Shown: piece by piece, positions 29,077-38,448 of the stretch | Position numbering within the stretch: position 1 is the first letter of the stretch | How the letters are laid out: the number at the start of each line of letters is the position of its first letter | NCBI GenBank assembly: GCA_026004615.1 | Contig: BPJM01000007.1 | Span: 1-64,000 of the forward strand | From: Planctomycetota bacterium | Lineage (GTDB): Bacteria; Planctomycetota; J058; J103 | Reading direction: 5' to 3' | DNA: 64,000 nucleotides | Translations under genes and position numbers: made by a program | The notes under the pieces: model-generated | Databases searched by the model: none | What the model saw: only the letters and a program-made list of their open reading frames with translations | What the model was told of the DNA's origin: nothing

Positions 29077-29476
29077 GGGAAGTGCTCCTGGTTCCGAGGT
29101 TGTTCCGCCGCTTCGGCGCCCGCCCGCCGCGTCCGCGCTTCGCCCCTAACCCTGTCTGGGGCAAGGGACATGGATCACGGGGCGCCCTACCGCGACCAAG
29201 TGTAGCGTCGCATGAGGGACATTGCTAGCACCTGCCCCGCCTGCCGCGCGCGGCGCGCTGTGGAAGTCGCCCCCCCCGCCGGCCGCCGAGCGCCCACGGG
29301 GCGCGCCGGCGCCAGGCCGCCGGCTGCGAATGCCACGACGTGCACGGAAGGACTTCCCGGGACGTGGGACAGCGCTCGCTCGGCGCTGCCCCCGACCGCT
29401 TCCCCGCCCCACCGCGCTGCGCCGGCGCGCCGCCTGGACACCGAGCCGGACGCCTGGCCGGCAGCAACGGTGCGGC
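29077..29476. other. Intergenic interval, possible weak promoter
   Basis: 400 bases with no gene. On the minus strand TACACT at 29199-29204 could be a -10 box about 120 bases before the DUF4157 start, but its -35 match (TAGCAA) is poor. Confidence 0.3.
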
Positions 29477-30463
29477 TCAGAGCTTCTGCGAGGCGGTGAG
29501 CTGCATGCGGTCCTTGGCCTGGCGGATCTCCTCCAGGCGCCTGTCCTCCTCGGCCGCCCGCTTGCGGCATTCGGCGAGCTGCTCCTCGACAGCGCGGATC
29601 TCCGCTTCGAGCTGCTCGCGGTCCTTGCTGCCGGCGCGGCGCGCCTGCTCGAGCTGCTCGCGCTCGCGGCGCAGCTGCTCTGCGATGCGCTCCAGCTCGT
29701 CGAGCCGGTAGCGGATCTGCGAGGCGATGAACCGCTCGATCAGATCGATCTGCTCCTGCAGCGCCTGCGCCTGCTGCTTGGCCTGCACCTTGGCCTCGAA
29801 GTTGTGCGCGCGCTTGCGCATGTGCTCGGCGTTCTGCTTGAGCCGCTCGAGCCCCGTCTGCTCGCGGCGCTTGGCGGCCTCGGCATCCTGGAGCTTCTTG
29901 CGCTCGGCCTCGAGCTTGCGCTCCTCCTCCCGGTTGCGCTTGAGGCGGCGCTCGATCTCCTGCAGCTCCTGCTCGCGCTGTTCGACCAGCGGGCGGGTGC
30001 GGTCCAGTCGGGCCTGCAGTTCCGCCGCCTTGGCCTCCAGCTCGGCGCGCGTGCGCGCCGCGCGCTCCTCCAGGCGCTCGGCCTGCTCCAGCCGCACCTC
30101 GAGGTTCTTCTCCGCGCGCGGCGTCCACTGCGAGTCCTGATCGCGCAGCTCGTTCAGCCGATCGATGGCGTTCTTGACGCTCAGGAAGAACTGTTCGAGC
30201 TGTGCGTCCGCGATCGAGGGCCTGATCTTGATCGGCTCCAGCCGCTCGCCGGTCCTGGCCGCCCGCTGCAACACCTTGTTGACGCGCTCGGCGTAGAGCT
30301 TGATGGACTCGTTCTCGCGCCGGATCGTCGCCTCGACGCCCATCCGCTCCGAGGGCGTCAGCTGCTCGTCGCCGACCAGCCGCTCCTCCGCCGCGCGCCG
30401 CACCCTGGCCGCCTGCTCGATCTTCTCCAGGTACAGCGCCACATCCTCGCCGCCCTTCGCCAT
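29477..30463 (-). CDS. Coiled-coil protein in the eCIS operon
   Basis: 328 residues, ATG 30463 (MAKGGEDVALYLEKIEQAAR) with GGAGGAG 9 bases upstream; the open frame extends further but without coding character. Apart from about 100 N-terminal residues it is a continuous Glu/Arg/Lys/Ala heptad coiled coil (LEQAERLEERAARTRAELEA). There is no signal peptide or membrane segment. It sits between the third tube gene and the DUF4157 gene. Function is unknown; a tape-measure or scaffold role would fit its shape and place but is not shown. Confidence 0.75.
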   Translation of the reverse strand: MAKGGEDVALYLEKIEQAARVRRAAEERLVGDEQLTPSERMGVEATIRRENESIKLYAERVNKVLQRAARTGERLEPIKIRPSIADAQLEQFFLSVKNAIDRLNELRDQDSQWTPRAEKNLEVRLEQAERLEERAARTRAELEAKAAELQARLDRTRPLVEQREQELQEIERRLKRNREEERKLEAERKKLQDAEAAKRREQTGLERLKQNAEHMRKRAHNFEAKVQAKQQAQALQEQIDLIERFIASQIRYRLDELERIAEQLRREREQLEQARRAGSKDREQLEAEIRAVEEQLAECRKRAAEEDRRLEEIRQAKDRMQLTASQKL

Positions 30464-30730
30464 CGGCCAGCGCTCCTCCGTAAGGCCGCGTGCGGGTGTC
30501 GCCCGCCGGCACCCTCCGGTCCGGACCCGATCAGGCTCGAGACCAGCCGTCCTCTGCCGCCGCCTGCGCAGGCCCGTCCGCCGTGTCCGGATCGGACGCG
30601 GCACCCGCGCCCGGCAGCGCCGGCACCCGCCTCGCCCGGGCAGGGGCCCGCCCGCGCCGCGCCACGGCTGCCCCCAGCACCCTCGCGCACCGGCGCGAGG
30701 CCTCGCCCCGGCGGCGGTTCCGGCCGGTCG

Positions 30731-31195
30731 CTAGGCCTCGATCTCCAGGCCTTCGTGGGCGATCTCGATGCACTCGATCGCCAGCCCGCCCTGCTGCGCG
30801 TTCAGCCGCGGGCCCTGGTACCGGCAGGGCCAGCCCTTCTTCCAGTTCCAGACGATGATCTCGTTACCGGCGCGGTCGCACAGCGCGATGCGCCCGTCCA
30901 CCCGCTCCAGCTTCTTCTCCCCGAAGCCCTGCGCCACGCTGTTGATCCAGGCGAAGAGCTTCTTGGAGGCCGAGACCCCCCGCTTGAGGGTGATGTTGGC
31001 GTAGCGCGGCGGGCAGGGCCGCTTCATCGGAATCTGCTCCCCGCCCTGCCGGTACTCGTAGGCGTCGACGGTGACCTCCAGCCCGTCGCACTCCATGAAC
31101 CAGCTCTCCTGGCCGGCCTCGCCGCCCTGGAGCTGCACCTTGAACCAACAGCCCTGGCCATACTGGTCGGGCGTCGGAGCCGATCCCTGTCCCAT
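30731..31195 (-). CDS. Contractile tail tube protein (gp19/Afp5-like)
   Basis: 154 residues. It carries the conserved pattern of CIS tube subunits: CWFKVQLQGGEAGQESWFMECDGL (read as two pieces around Gly), EYRQGGEQIPMKRP, ITLKRGVSASKKLFAWIN, WNWKKGWPCRYQGP and LAIECIEIAHEGLEI. This is the version that usually caps or contacts the baseplate end (Afp5 type). It lies directly after the first-listed sheath gene (40-base gap), with GGAGGCGGACATG-like start context. Confidence 0.9.
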   Translation of the reverse strand: MGQGSAPTPDQYGQGCWFKVQLQGGEAGQESWFMECDGLEVTVDAYEYRQGGEQIPMKRPCPPRYANITLKRGVSASKKLFAWINSVAQGFGEKKLERVDGRIALCDRAGNEIIVWNWKKGWPCRYQGPRLNAQQGGLAIECIEIAHEGLEIEA

Positions 31196-31234
31196 GTCCG
31201 CCTCCGCTTCTTCAGACCACCTTGCCTGCTGCCC

Positions 31235-33004
31235 TTACGCCTGCTCCTCGAGCACGATGTCCTCGGTGCGCTGGCCGATGCGGAACACCATGAACTCCAG
31301 CGGCCGCACGATCGCCAGCCCGATCTCGGTGATGACCTCCCCGGCGTCGCGAACCTCGGGGGGGTTGGTATCCTCATCGCACTTGACGAAGAACGCCTGC
31401 TCCGGCGTCTCGCCCACCAGGAAGCCGTCCCGCCACAGATCGGTCAGGAACGTCCGGCACAGCCGCACGATCCGCTTCCACAGCGCGTGGTCGTTCGGCT
31501 CGAACGGCGCCCACTGGGTGCCGAACTCGACCGACTTGCAGATCATGGCGAACACGCGGCTCACGTTCACGTGCCGCCACAGCGCATCGCTGGAGAGCGT
31601 GCGCGAACCCCAGATGCGGATGCCACGGCCGCGGAAGTAGCGGATGCAGTTGATCCCGTCCGGGTAGATGAAGTCCTGGGTGTCCTTGTCGATCGCGCGC
31701 TCCAGGCCGACCACGTCATTGAGCGGCTCGTTGGCCGGAGGCTTGTGGCAGCCGTACTCCTTGTCCATCTTGGCGTAGATGCCGGCGACGTGCCCGCAGG
31801 GCGGGATGGTGATCGTGCCGGTCCCGGCCGCATTGAGCACCTTCACCCAGGGGTAGTAGACCGCGGCGTGGCGCGAGTCGAAGCGGCTGCGCCACTCCTT
31901 GACCTCCACCGGGCTGAGCCCGGGCGGTGGATCGAGGATGACCTGCACGTACCGCAGCTTCTCCGCCACCTCGACCGCGGCCTTCTGCACCGCGAGCGCG
32001 TCCTGCTCGCCCCGGAAGCCCTGGCTCCGCGCCAGCGAGGAGAAGACATCCGGCAGGCAGATCAGCCCGATGTCCTCGTTCTCCTCGTAGGCGCGCAGGC
32101 CCCGCCGGCTCTCCGGACCGCGGTTGAAGCCGACGTAGTCCTCCGGGGTGATGTGCTCGATGCCGTCGCGCCCCCCCCTCCAGCACCGACTCGGTCATCG
32201 CCTGGGGGTAGTTATAGGGCGCCTCGGTCGGCGAGTGCAGGTCGGTGACCCGCACGAACCGGCTCTCGGCGTTGACGACCTTGACGAAGTAGCGGCTGTG
32301 CGCCGGGTCCATGGAGAGGTTGTCGAAGATCTCGAAATCCTTCTCGCCGGTGATGGTCAGCTTGAACTCGACGCACTCCGCCGTGGTCTTGCCCCGGTCG
32401 AGCTCCATCTCGATGGGGCTGCTCCCAGCGGATCTCCTTCTCGCCGACCTCGACCACGCGGACGAACGCCTCCTGGCGTCCGTCGGTCAGCCGCACCAGC
32501 GCCCCCGGCTCGAAGCCGCGCGCGACCTCGACGCGCGCGCTGGTCGCGCCGGCCGGGATGTCGTGGGTGCACACCGAGCGGTGCACGCGCTTGGGGATCC
32601 CCACCGCCACCCGCAGCCGGTTGCCCCAGGTCCCCTCGTTGAGCGCCTCGACCTGAATGGTGCCCCGCGCGTACAGATCGCGCAGGACCGTGGAGGCCCG
32701 GGCGGCGTTCTTCTCCGGGTCGGGATCGTCGATGTGCGCCACCCGGGTGACGAAGCACTCCCGGCCGCCGTTGTTGAAGAAGCCGAACACCGCGTAGGCG
32801 AGGTAGGCGTTCTCCGTATAATCGCCGAAGATCTGCTGGAACGCCTCCCAGCTCGTCAGCCGGGTCGGCTCCTGGATGGGACCCCCGCTCGGCGACCCCG
32901 ATGAACGCCGCCACGTCCAGCGGCAGCCGCTCCAGCGCGCGGAAGCGCTCATCGCGCACCACCCGCTCGAAGTAGATGTCCGGCGTAACGTATTTGACCG
33001 TCAT
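31235..33004 (-). CDS. Tail sheath protein, three frame breaks
   Basis: About 590 residues after joining breaks near 32880, 32425 and 32170 (the last at a C8 run). ATG 33004: MTVKYVTPDIYFERVVRDE. The sheath signatures are YLAYAVFGFFNNGGRECFV, AGIYAKMDKEYGCHKPPANE, DGINCIRYFRGRGIRIWG, RTLSSDALWRHVNVSRV, EFGTQWAPFEPNDHALW and a C-terminal VKCDEDTNPPEVRDAGEV. An insertion domain (about 100-250) is present, as in long sheath variants such as Afp3/4. It belongs to the outer contractile layer that wraps the tube. All family landmarks survive, so the breaks are most likely sequence errors. Confidence 0.85.
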
Positions 33005-33047
33005 GCCTTCCCTCGCTCGGCCGCCGTCCGGCCCACCGGCAGCCTCA

Positions 33048-33053
33048 ATCGTA
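33048..33053 (-). promoter_or_regulatory. Possible extended -10 promoter upstream of sheath gene
   Basis: The minus strand reads TGCTACGAT, an extended -10 element, 44 bases before the sheath start. No good -35 box is seen, so support is weak. Confidence 0.3.
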
Positions 33054-33201
33054 GCACCGCCCCCCCGCCGATGGCTACCGGGCAGCCGAGGCAGCCGCGA
33101 TCCCCCACCGGTGCGACCCCGACCCGCCGGTCGGACCCGGCCGCTTCCTGGCTGCGCGGCGACCGGCACGCCCGCTCGGCCCGCCCGGCCGCCGCCCTCC
33201 G

Positions 33202-33525
33202 CTAGCTCCGTTCGCGCTCCCGGGCGGCGCGCTCGGCGAGCGCCCTACGCACCGCCTCGGGGTCGCTCTGCAAGTTCAGCCCCCCTCCCATGCGCGCGAC
33301 GCCCGGCCGCGCCGGTGCGGGCTGGGGCTGCCGCGGCGGAGTGCGCTCCGCCCCGCCCGCCTGCGCCGCGTTGATGCGCTTGTTGATCTCGGAGATCTCC
33401 TTGACCCAGCGGTGCCGCTCGGCATGGCACAGGTTCAGGATCTCCTCGCGAGACCAGTGGAAGTGGTAGGCGATGAACCCTACCTCCTGGAGGAGCTGGT
33501 CCAGGGGGTAGGTCGCTATTCCCCC
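33202..33525 (-). CDS. DUF6760-like small eCIS protein overlapping the upstream gene
   Basis: About 100 residues: GIATYPLDQLLQEVGFIAYH, FHWSREEILNLCHAERHRW, VKEISEINKRIN, then a Pro/Ala-rich tail and ERAARERERS. This short pattern is one I associate with small proteins beside tail-assembly-chaperone genes in injection-system clusters (DUF6760). No ATG, GTG or TTG exists in frame between the upstream gene's body and the conserved block. The frame is -1 relative to the preceding gene and crosses its TAG stop beside a G5 run (33521-33525). It may be made by ribosomal frameshifting, from a non-standard start, or the overlap may contain a sequence error. Confidence 0.65.
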   Translation of the reverse strand, partial: GGIATYPLDQLLQEVGFIAYHFHWSREEILNLCHAERHRWVKEISEINKRINAAQAGGAERTPPRQPQPAPARPGVARMGGGLNLQSDPEAVRRALAERAARERERS

Positions 33526-33881
33526 AGGGTACCCAAGTCGAAATCGAACTGGCTGTCGCAGTTCGGGCAGCGCGCCTTGACGACCGCGGTCCCGTCCTCG
33601 TTGATCCGCCGGTAGAAGTCCTGTAGATACGACAGATCCGCCGAGTACAGGTTCTCGACGATGTCCGGGGTGATCTCCTTGAGGTCGCCCAGCTTGGTGA
33701 TCACCCGGCTGAGCAGGATGATCACCAGGTAGGCGCGGTTTTTCTGCACGCGGTAGTCGGTGAGCGGCACGATCTCGTCCTTGGCGGTGGCGAGACGCAT
33801 GACGCCCTTTCGGTGGACCTTGCCCTCGGCATCCACGTAGCCCTTGGGCAGCGTGAACTCGAATTCGGTCTGCAGCACCAT
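33516..33881 (-). CDS. Tail-assembly-chaperone-like protein
   Basis: 121 residues from ATG 33881 (MVLQTEFEFTLPKGYVD); an upstream in-frame start at 33917 would add 12. Pattern: LPKGYVDAEGKVHRKGVMRL, ATAKDEIVPL, NRAYLVIILLSRVITKLGDL, DLSYLQDFYRRINE, then a CPNCDSQF half zinc-knuckle. This resembles phage tail assembly chaperones (gpG/gp41 type), which guide the tape measure during tube assembly. The gene ends DLGTLGE-stop, overlapping the DUF6760-like frame. Confidence 0.75.
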   Translation of the reverse strand: MVLQTEFEFTLPKGYVDAEGKVHRKGVMRLATAKDEIVPLTDYRVQKNRAYLVIILLSRVITKLGDLKEITPDIVENLYSADLSYLQDFYRRINEDGTAVVKARCPNCDSQFDFDLGTLGE

Positions 33882-34010
33882 GAGGTCTGAACCTCGAAGC
33901 GGACGTTGGATCGGCAAAGAGGAAGGTTCCGGCAGCGATCACCGCCGGAACCCCCCTCCGCATCGCCTCCTGGCTAGCCGTGCACGGCTCCGTGCGCGGC
34001 CAGCTCAGCC

Positions 34011-34460
34011 CTAGCTCAGCTCGCAGCGGATCGGCTTGATGTGCACCTCCTCGTACAGGTTGCCGGTCCCGCTGGCCGAGAACGCCGGGAAGACGTACCG
34101 GGTCGGGAAGCAGTCGAGGTAGGTGTACGTCTTGCCGTCCGAGCCGTCCTTGAGGATCTCCTTGATGACGACCGTGCGCTTCCAGGGCTGGCCCTTCACG
34201 GTGTCGGTGATCCACTGGCACAGGGCCTTGCGGCCGCTGGTGAGCGGACCCCGCAGCACCAGCGTGTCGACGTACTTGTGCCCCGGCGTCGTCTGGTGGA
34301 CCTGGTCGCCGCCGGTGGAGGCGTCCGCCACCTCGATGTTGAGCGAGCCGCCGGTGCAGGTCTCCCACGCGCTGTCGGGATCGCTGCCGGTGCCGGCGTT
34401 GTCGATCACGACCGTGAAGCCCAGCACGACGAGCATCTCATCGGGCGTATAGGTGCTCAT
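34011..34460 (-). CDS. Contractile tail tube protein (gp19-like), copy 2
   Basis: 149 residues, ATG 34460 (MSTYTPDEMLVVLGFTVVID). Tube features: TPGHKYVDTLVLRGPLTSGR, QWITDTVKGQPWKRTVVI, TYLDCFPTRYVFPAFSASG, EEVHIKPIRCELS. It is the second of two adjacent tube genes (51-base gap from the next) and may be the Afp1-like body subunit. Confidence 0.88.
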   Translation of the reverse strand: MSTYTPDEMLVVLGFTVVIDNAGTGSDPDSAWETCTGGSLNIEVADASTGGDQVHQTTPGHKYVDTLVLRGPLTSGRKALCQWITDTVKGQPWKRTVVIKEILKDGSDGKTYTYLDCFPTRYVFPAFSASGTGNLYEEVHIKPIRCELS

Positions 34461-34511
34461 GGAATCTCTCCCATATTCCGTCTTGTTGTTTCGTCAGCCG
34501 CGCCTGGCGCC

Positions 34512-34961
34512 TCACGCCAGCTCGACGCGACCCATCTTGGCGACGATCGTCTCGCACGCCACGTTCGAGGTCGGGCTGAAGTCACCCGGATCCCAGGTGA
34601 TCGGGAAGCACTCGAAGATGTTCCAGCGCCGGGCCTCGGTGCCGTCGCGCTTGAGGGCGATCACGCTCATGTTCTTGCGGATGTTCTTGCCCTGCGAGCA
34701 GTCGAGCCACCACTGGTACAGCTCGGTGGAGTTCCTGCCGACACGGGCGCGAACCCGGATCGTGCCGTAGTGCGCGTCCCCGGGACCGTAGACCCGGTAG
34801 TCCCAGTCGGCGCCCGTGGTCATCTCACGCTCGTCGACGACGAGGTCTTCGATCGTGATGGACTCCACGTTGGCGCTCGCGGTCGGACAGCCGTCGATCT
34901 CGATCTTGAACTTGCCCGCACCGTTCTCCAGGATCTCGTAGGACCCTTCGTTGACTCCCAT
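34512..34961 (-). CDS. Contractile tail tube protein (gp19-like), copy 1
   Basis: 149 residues, ATG 34961 after GAGGAGGTTGACCG-type context. It shows the tube pattern (YGTIRVRARVGRNSTELYQW, GKNIRKNMSVIALKRDG, WNIFECFPITWDPGDFSP, CETIVAKMGRVELA) and aligns in length with copy 2, but sequence identity between the two looks low. Paralogous tube subunits are normal in eCIS; which forms the shaft is not decidable here. Confidence 0.88.
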   Translation of the reverse strand: MGVNEGSYEILENGAGKFKIEIDGCPTASANVESITIEDLVVDEREMTTGADWDYRVYGPGDAHYGTIRVRARVGRNSTELYQWWLDCSQGKNIRKNMSVIALKRDGTEARRWNIFECFPITWDPGDFSPTSNVACETIVAKMGRVELA

Positions 34962-35094
34962 CGGTCAACCTCCTCTCGCTCGGAACCGCGGTGCCGCGCC
35001 CCGCGCGCGGACCTGCCATCCATCCCGCGGCCCCTCGTGCCGAGCCCCCGGCCCGGGGGACCGCCCCCCGGGCCGGAAGCCCCTTGCTCCTCCG

Positions 35095-36310
<1,216 letters not shown>

Positions 36311-36547
36311 TGGAATCTCTCCTCCCTGGTTTCCAGGATCTCAGCTCCCACCGCCGCCGGGCCGCGCCACTCTCCCCGTCCGTCCCGGCGGATCACCGTC
36401 CGTCATGCCCTCCTCTGCGATCCCCCCGGGCCCCGCACCGGCGACCCTGCTCCAGCGCTTCGGTGCACCACCACCGCACCTCACACCTCTCACCTCTTCC
36501 CGCGCTCTCTTCCCGGCACGCGCACGCTGCGCGCGCCGGGGGCACGG

Positions 36548-37198
36548 CTATGCCTCCACCTTGCGGTAGATGTTCACCTTCTCGGTCACGCGCCGCACCG
36601 CCACCCGGTGGATGGACTCCATCTTGACGCGCAGCCGGTAGACCAGGCTCGGGCGGTAGGGCCGCTCGTAGGCGCGGAACAGCTCCAGGACCTGCTGCAG
36701 CCCCAGCTCGCCATCCAGCTCCACCACCGGCCGGTCCCCGGCCACGACCGCGTTGCCCTGCACGTCCTCTGGGGCGATGACCGGATAGGAGAAGAAGTAC
36801 TGCATGATCGCCCCGAGGACGATCTGGTTCTCCAACGGATCGGCCTCCCAGGGCGTGACCAGGTAGCGCGGCTCGATGAACGTCGGCGCCCCGAGGCGAT
36901 ACTCCACGACCGCGCCGTCCTCCTCCTCCTCGCGCACGATCGGCTGGTTGACGCTCTGCACCGCCCGCGAGCGGATGACGTCGATCAGCACCGCGCTGAC
37001 GAGGACGGTGTCCTTTTTGACCTTGCCGAGCGCTGCCTCGTCCGGCAACGCGAAGACGACCTCGAGCTTCTTCTTGGGCAGCCGCGCCGGCACGTAGGTC
37101 CGCAACAGGTGCGCCAGGGTGTTGCTGATATCCTGCAGGATCTGGTGGTTCTGCTCGCGCTTGTAGCGCGTCGCCAGGGCCGTCTCAGCAGCCGCCAT
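36548..37198 (-). CDS. DUF4255 / Pvc16-like tail terminator
   Basis: 216 residues, ATG 37198. Motifs: ILQDISNTLAHLLRTYVP, LLPRYRLG-type beta strand (RLGAPTFIEPRYLVTPW), LLEN-like DPLENQIVLGAIMQYFF, and a C-terminal SLVYRLRVKMESIHR. DUF4255 proteins (Pvc16/Afp16) cap the growing tube and sheath and set particle end. It is first after its own promoter (37230-37258), heading the sheath/tube block. Confidence 0.85.
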   Translation of the reverse strand: MAAAETALATRYKREQNHQILQDISNTLAHLLRTYVPARLPKKKLEVVFALPDEAALGKVKKDTVLVSAVLIDVIRSRAVQSVNQPIVREEEEDGAVVEYRLGAPTFIEPRYLVTPWEADPLENQIVLGAIMQYFFSYPVIAPEDVQGNAVVAGDRPVVELDGELGLQQVLELFRAYERPYRPSLVYRLRVKMESIHRVAVRRVTEKVNIYRKVEA

Positions 37199-37229
37199 GC
37201 CGCGCCCTCACCCGCCAGGGATGCCTCGA

Positions 37230-37258
37230 ATTGTAGGGTCGGCAACCGGCGAGGTCAA
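37230..37258 (-). promoter_or_regulatory. Promoter for the DUF4255-sheath-tube block
   Basis: Minus strand TTGACC (37253-37258), 17 bases, TACAAT (37230-37235), 32 bases before the DUF4255 start codon. Confidence 0.7.
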
Positions 37259-37273
37259 TCGCGCCGCGACGGC

Positions 37274-37301
37274 TTGGCAGCACCGCCCCGCGCGCTATCA
37301 T
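37274..37301 (+). promoter_or_regulatory. Divergent promoter, possibly leaderless
   Basis: TTGGCA (37274-37279), 16 bases, TATCAT (37296-37301). The ATG at 37309 is only 8 bases after the -10 box, so transcription from here would start at or next to the start codon. Confidence 0.45.
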
Positions 37302-37308
37302 CGGCTCC

Positions 37309-37719
37309 ATGATGAGCCCTCGTCCCCTCGCCCAGCCGCCCGGCCCCAGCCCCGGCAGAGCGCCGGCAGCGCCGCCGCCGCCCGCCGCTGCGCCCCCACC
37401 CGCGGGGCGCGAGCGCCCGCCGCCCCTGCCGCGCACCCAGCCGCGGGACGTCGCCGAGGCGCTCCGCCACCCGTGCAAGCAGTTCTTGCTCTGGGACGTG
37501 CGCCGCGAGGTGCTGGCCCCGGGCCGATTGGCCCGCACACCGGCACCCGAGCGCGCCCGCCCTGCCTTCCGCCCGGCCGCCCGCACGCCCGCCGCCTTCG
37601 TCCCGGCGGCCAGCCGCGCGCTGCGCGACTTCGCGCCGGCGGGTCGGCTCGCCGCCCGTGCCCACACCGGTCTGCGCGCGGCACTGCGGGTGCTGCTGCG
37701 CCGCCCCCCGCAGCGCTGA
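37309..37719 (+). CDS. Small Pro/Ala/Arg-rich protein, unknown
   Basis: 136 residues, starting MMSPRPLAQPPGPSPGR. About 45 Pro-rich N-terminal residues, a short ordered-looking block (PRDVAEALRHPCKQFLLWDV), then Arg/Ala-rich basic sequence. It recalls no family I know. In favour of it being real: a promoter-like pair directly upstream, and it fills the 534-base gap between two minus-strand genes without overlapping either (it ends 14 bases before the next stop). Against it: high GC makes open frames cheap and there is no ribosome-binding site. If real, it is the only plus-strand gene inside the particle block. Confidence 0.35.
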   Translation: MMSPRPLAQPPGPSPGRAPAAPPPPAAAPPPAGRERPPPLPRTQPRDVAEALRHPCKQFLLWDVRREVLAPGRLARTPAPERARPAFRPAARTPAAFVPAASRALRDFAPAGRLAARAHTGLRAALRVLLRRPPQR

Positions 37720-37732
37720 TCCGGCTCGGCCC

Positions 37733-38353
37733 TCACGCCGCGTCCCACTCCGCGGCCCGCTCCGCCCGCACGCGGCTGCGCTCCAGCGCCTGCAGCTCCG
37801 CCTCCAGCGCCCGCAGCTCCGCCAGGTTCCGCCAGTAGCTCTCGACCAGGCTCACCATCAGCCGGCCGCCGATGAACCAGGCCGGCAGCTTGTAACTCGG
37901 CTCGCCCTGCTCGCCCGCGACCGGCAGGCCGTACTTCTCCAACAGCTCGCGCACCAGCCCCGCCACCTTCTGCACCCGGCTCCACACCTCCGGGTTGTGC
38001 CGCAGGCTGCGCCGCTCCTCCGGGCTCTGCGGTAGCTCCGGCGCCCCCTCCAGCCACAGCGCCGGGTCCTCCAGCTCGGGCAGGATCTCCTCCACCGCCC
38101 GCCGGCCCGCCTCCTCGGCCTCCGCCTTCAGCGCTCGCAGCTGCTCGGGCTCGAGCCGCACCTCCGGATGCGAGACGTAGCGCTCCTTGAGCTGGCGCAC
38201 GATGAAGCTCGGAAAGTCCAGGCGAAGCACGCTGATGATCTCGCGCGCGTCGTGCCGCACCTTGTCGCGCACCACCTCGCGCCGCTCCGCGAGCTCCTCG
38301 ACCGACGGTGTCGCCCCGCCCCCCGCGCCGGAGGTCAGGCTCAGCGTCTCCAT
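37733..38353 (-). CDS. Helical protein of the eCIS operon, unknown
   Basis: 206 residues from ATG 38353 (METLSLTSGAGGGATPSVEE), with AAGGAG upstream. Entirely helical by composition: VRHDAREIISVLRLDFPSFI, VRLEPEQLRALKAEAEEAGR, SYKLPAWFIGGRLMVSLVES, and a charged C-terminal coiled coil. No catalytic motif or membrane segment. It is the first gene after the promoter at 38390-38419, so it starts the main particle transcript. I do not recognise the family. Confidence 0.7.
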   Translation of the reverse strand: METLSLTSGAGGGATPSVEELAERREVVRDKVRHDAREIISVLRLDFPSFIVRQLKERYVSHPEVRLEPEQLRALKAEAEEAGRRAVEEILPELEDPALWLEGAPELPQSPEERRSLRHNPEVWSRVQKVAGLVRELLEKYGLPVAGEQGEPSYKLPAWFIGGRLMVSLVESYWRNLAELRALEAELQALERSRVRAERAAEWDAA

Positions 38354-38389
38354 CGCTCGGCCGCTCCTTCTACACCCATGGAAGCGAGG

Positions 38390-38419
38390 AGTATAGGCCG
38401 GCCCGCCGCCGGCCGTCAA
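38390..38419 (-). promoter_or_regulatory. Promoter with inverted repeat in spacer, head of the particle operon
   Basis: Minus strand TTGACG (38414-38419), 18 bases, TATACT (38390-38395). The spacer contains a perfect GGCCGGC-GGCGG-GCCGGCC dyad. It lies just after the stop of the giant DUF4157 gene and 37 bases before the next start codon. Confidence 0.65.
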
Positions 38420-38448
38420 CGCGCCCGCAACCCCGCTCCCCGAGCGGA

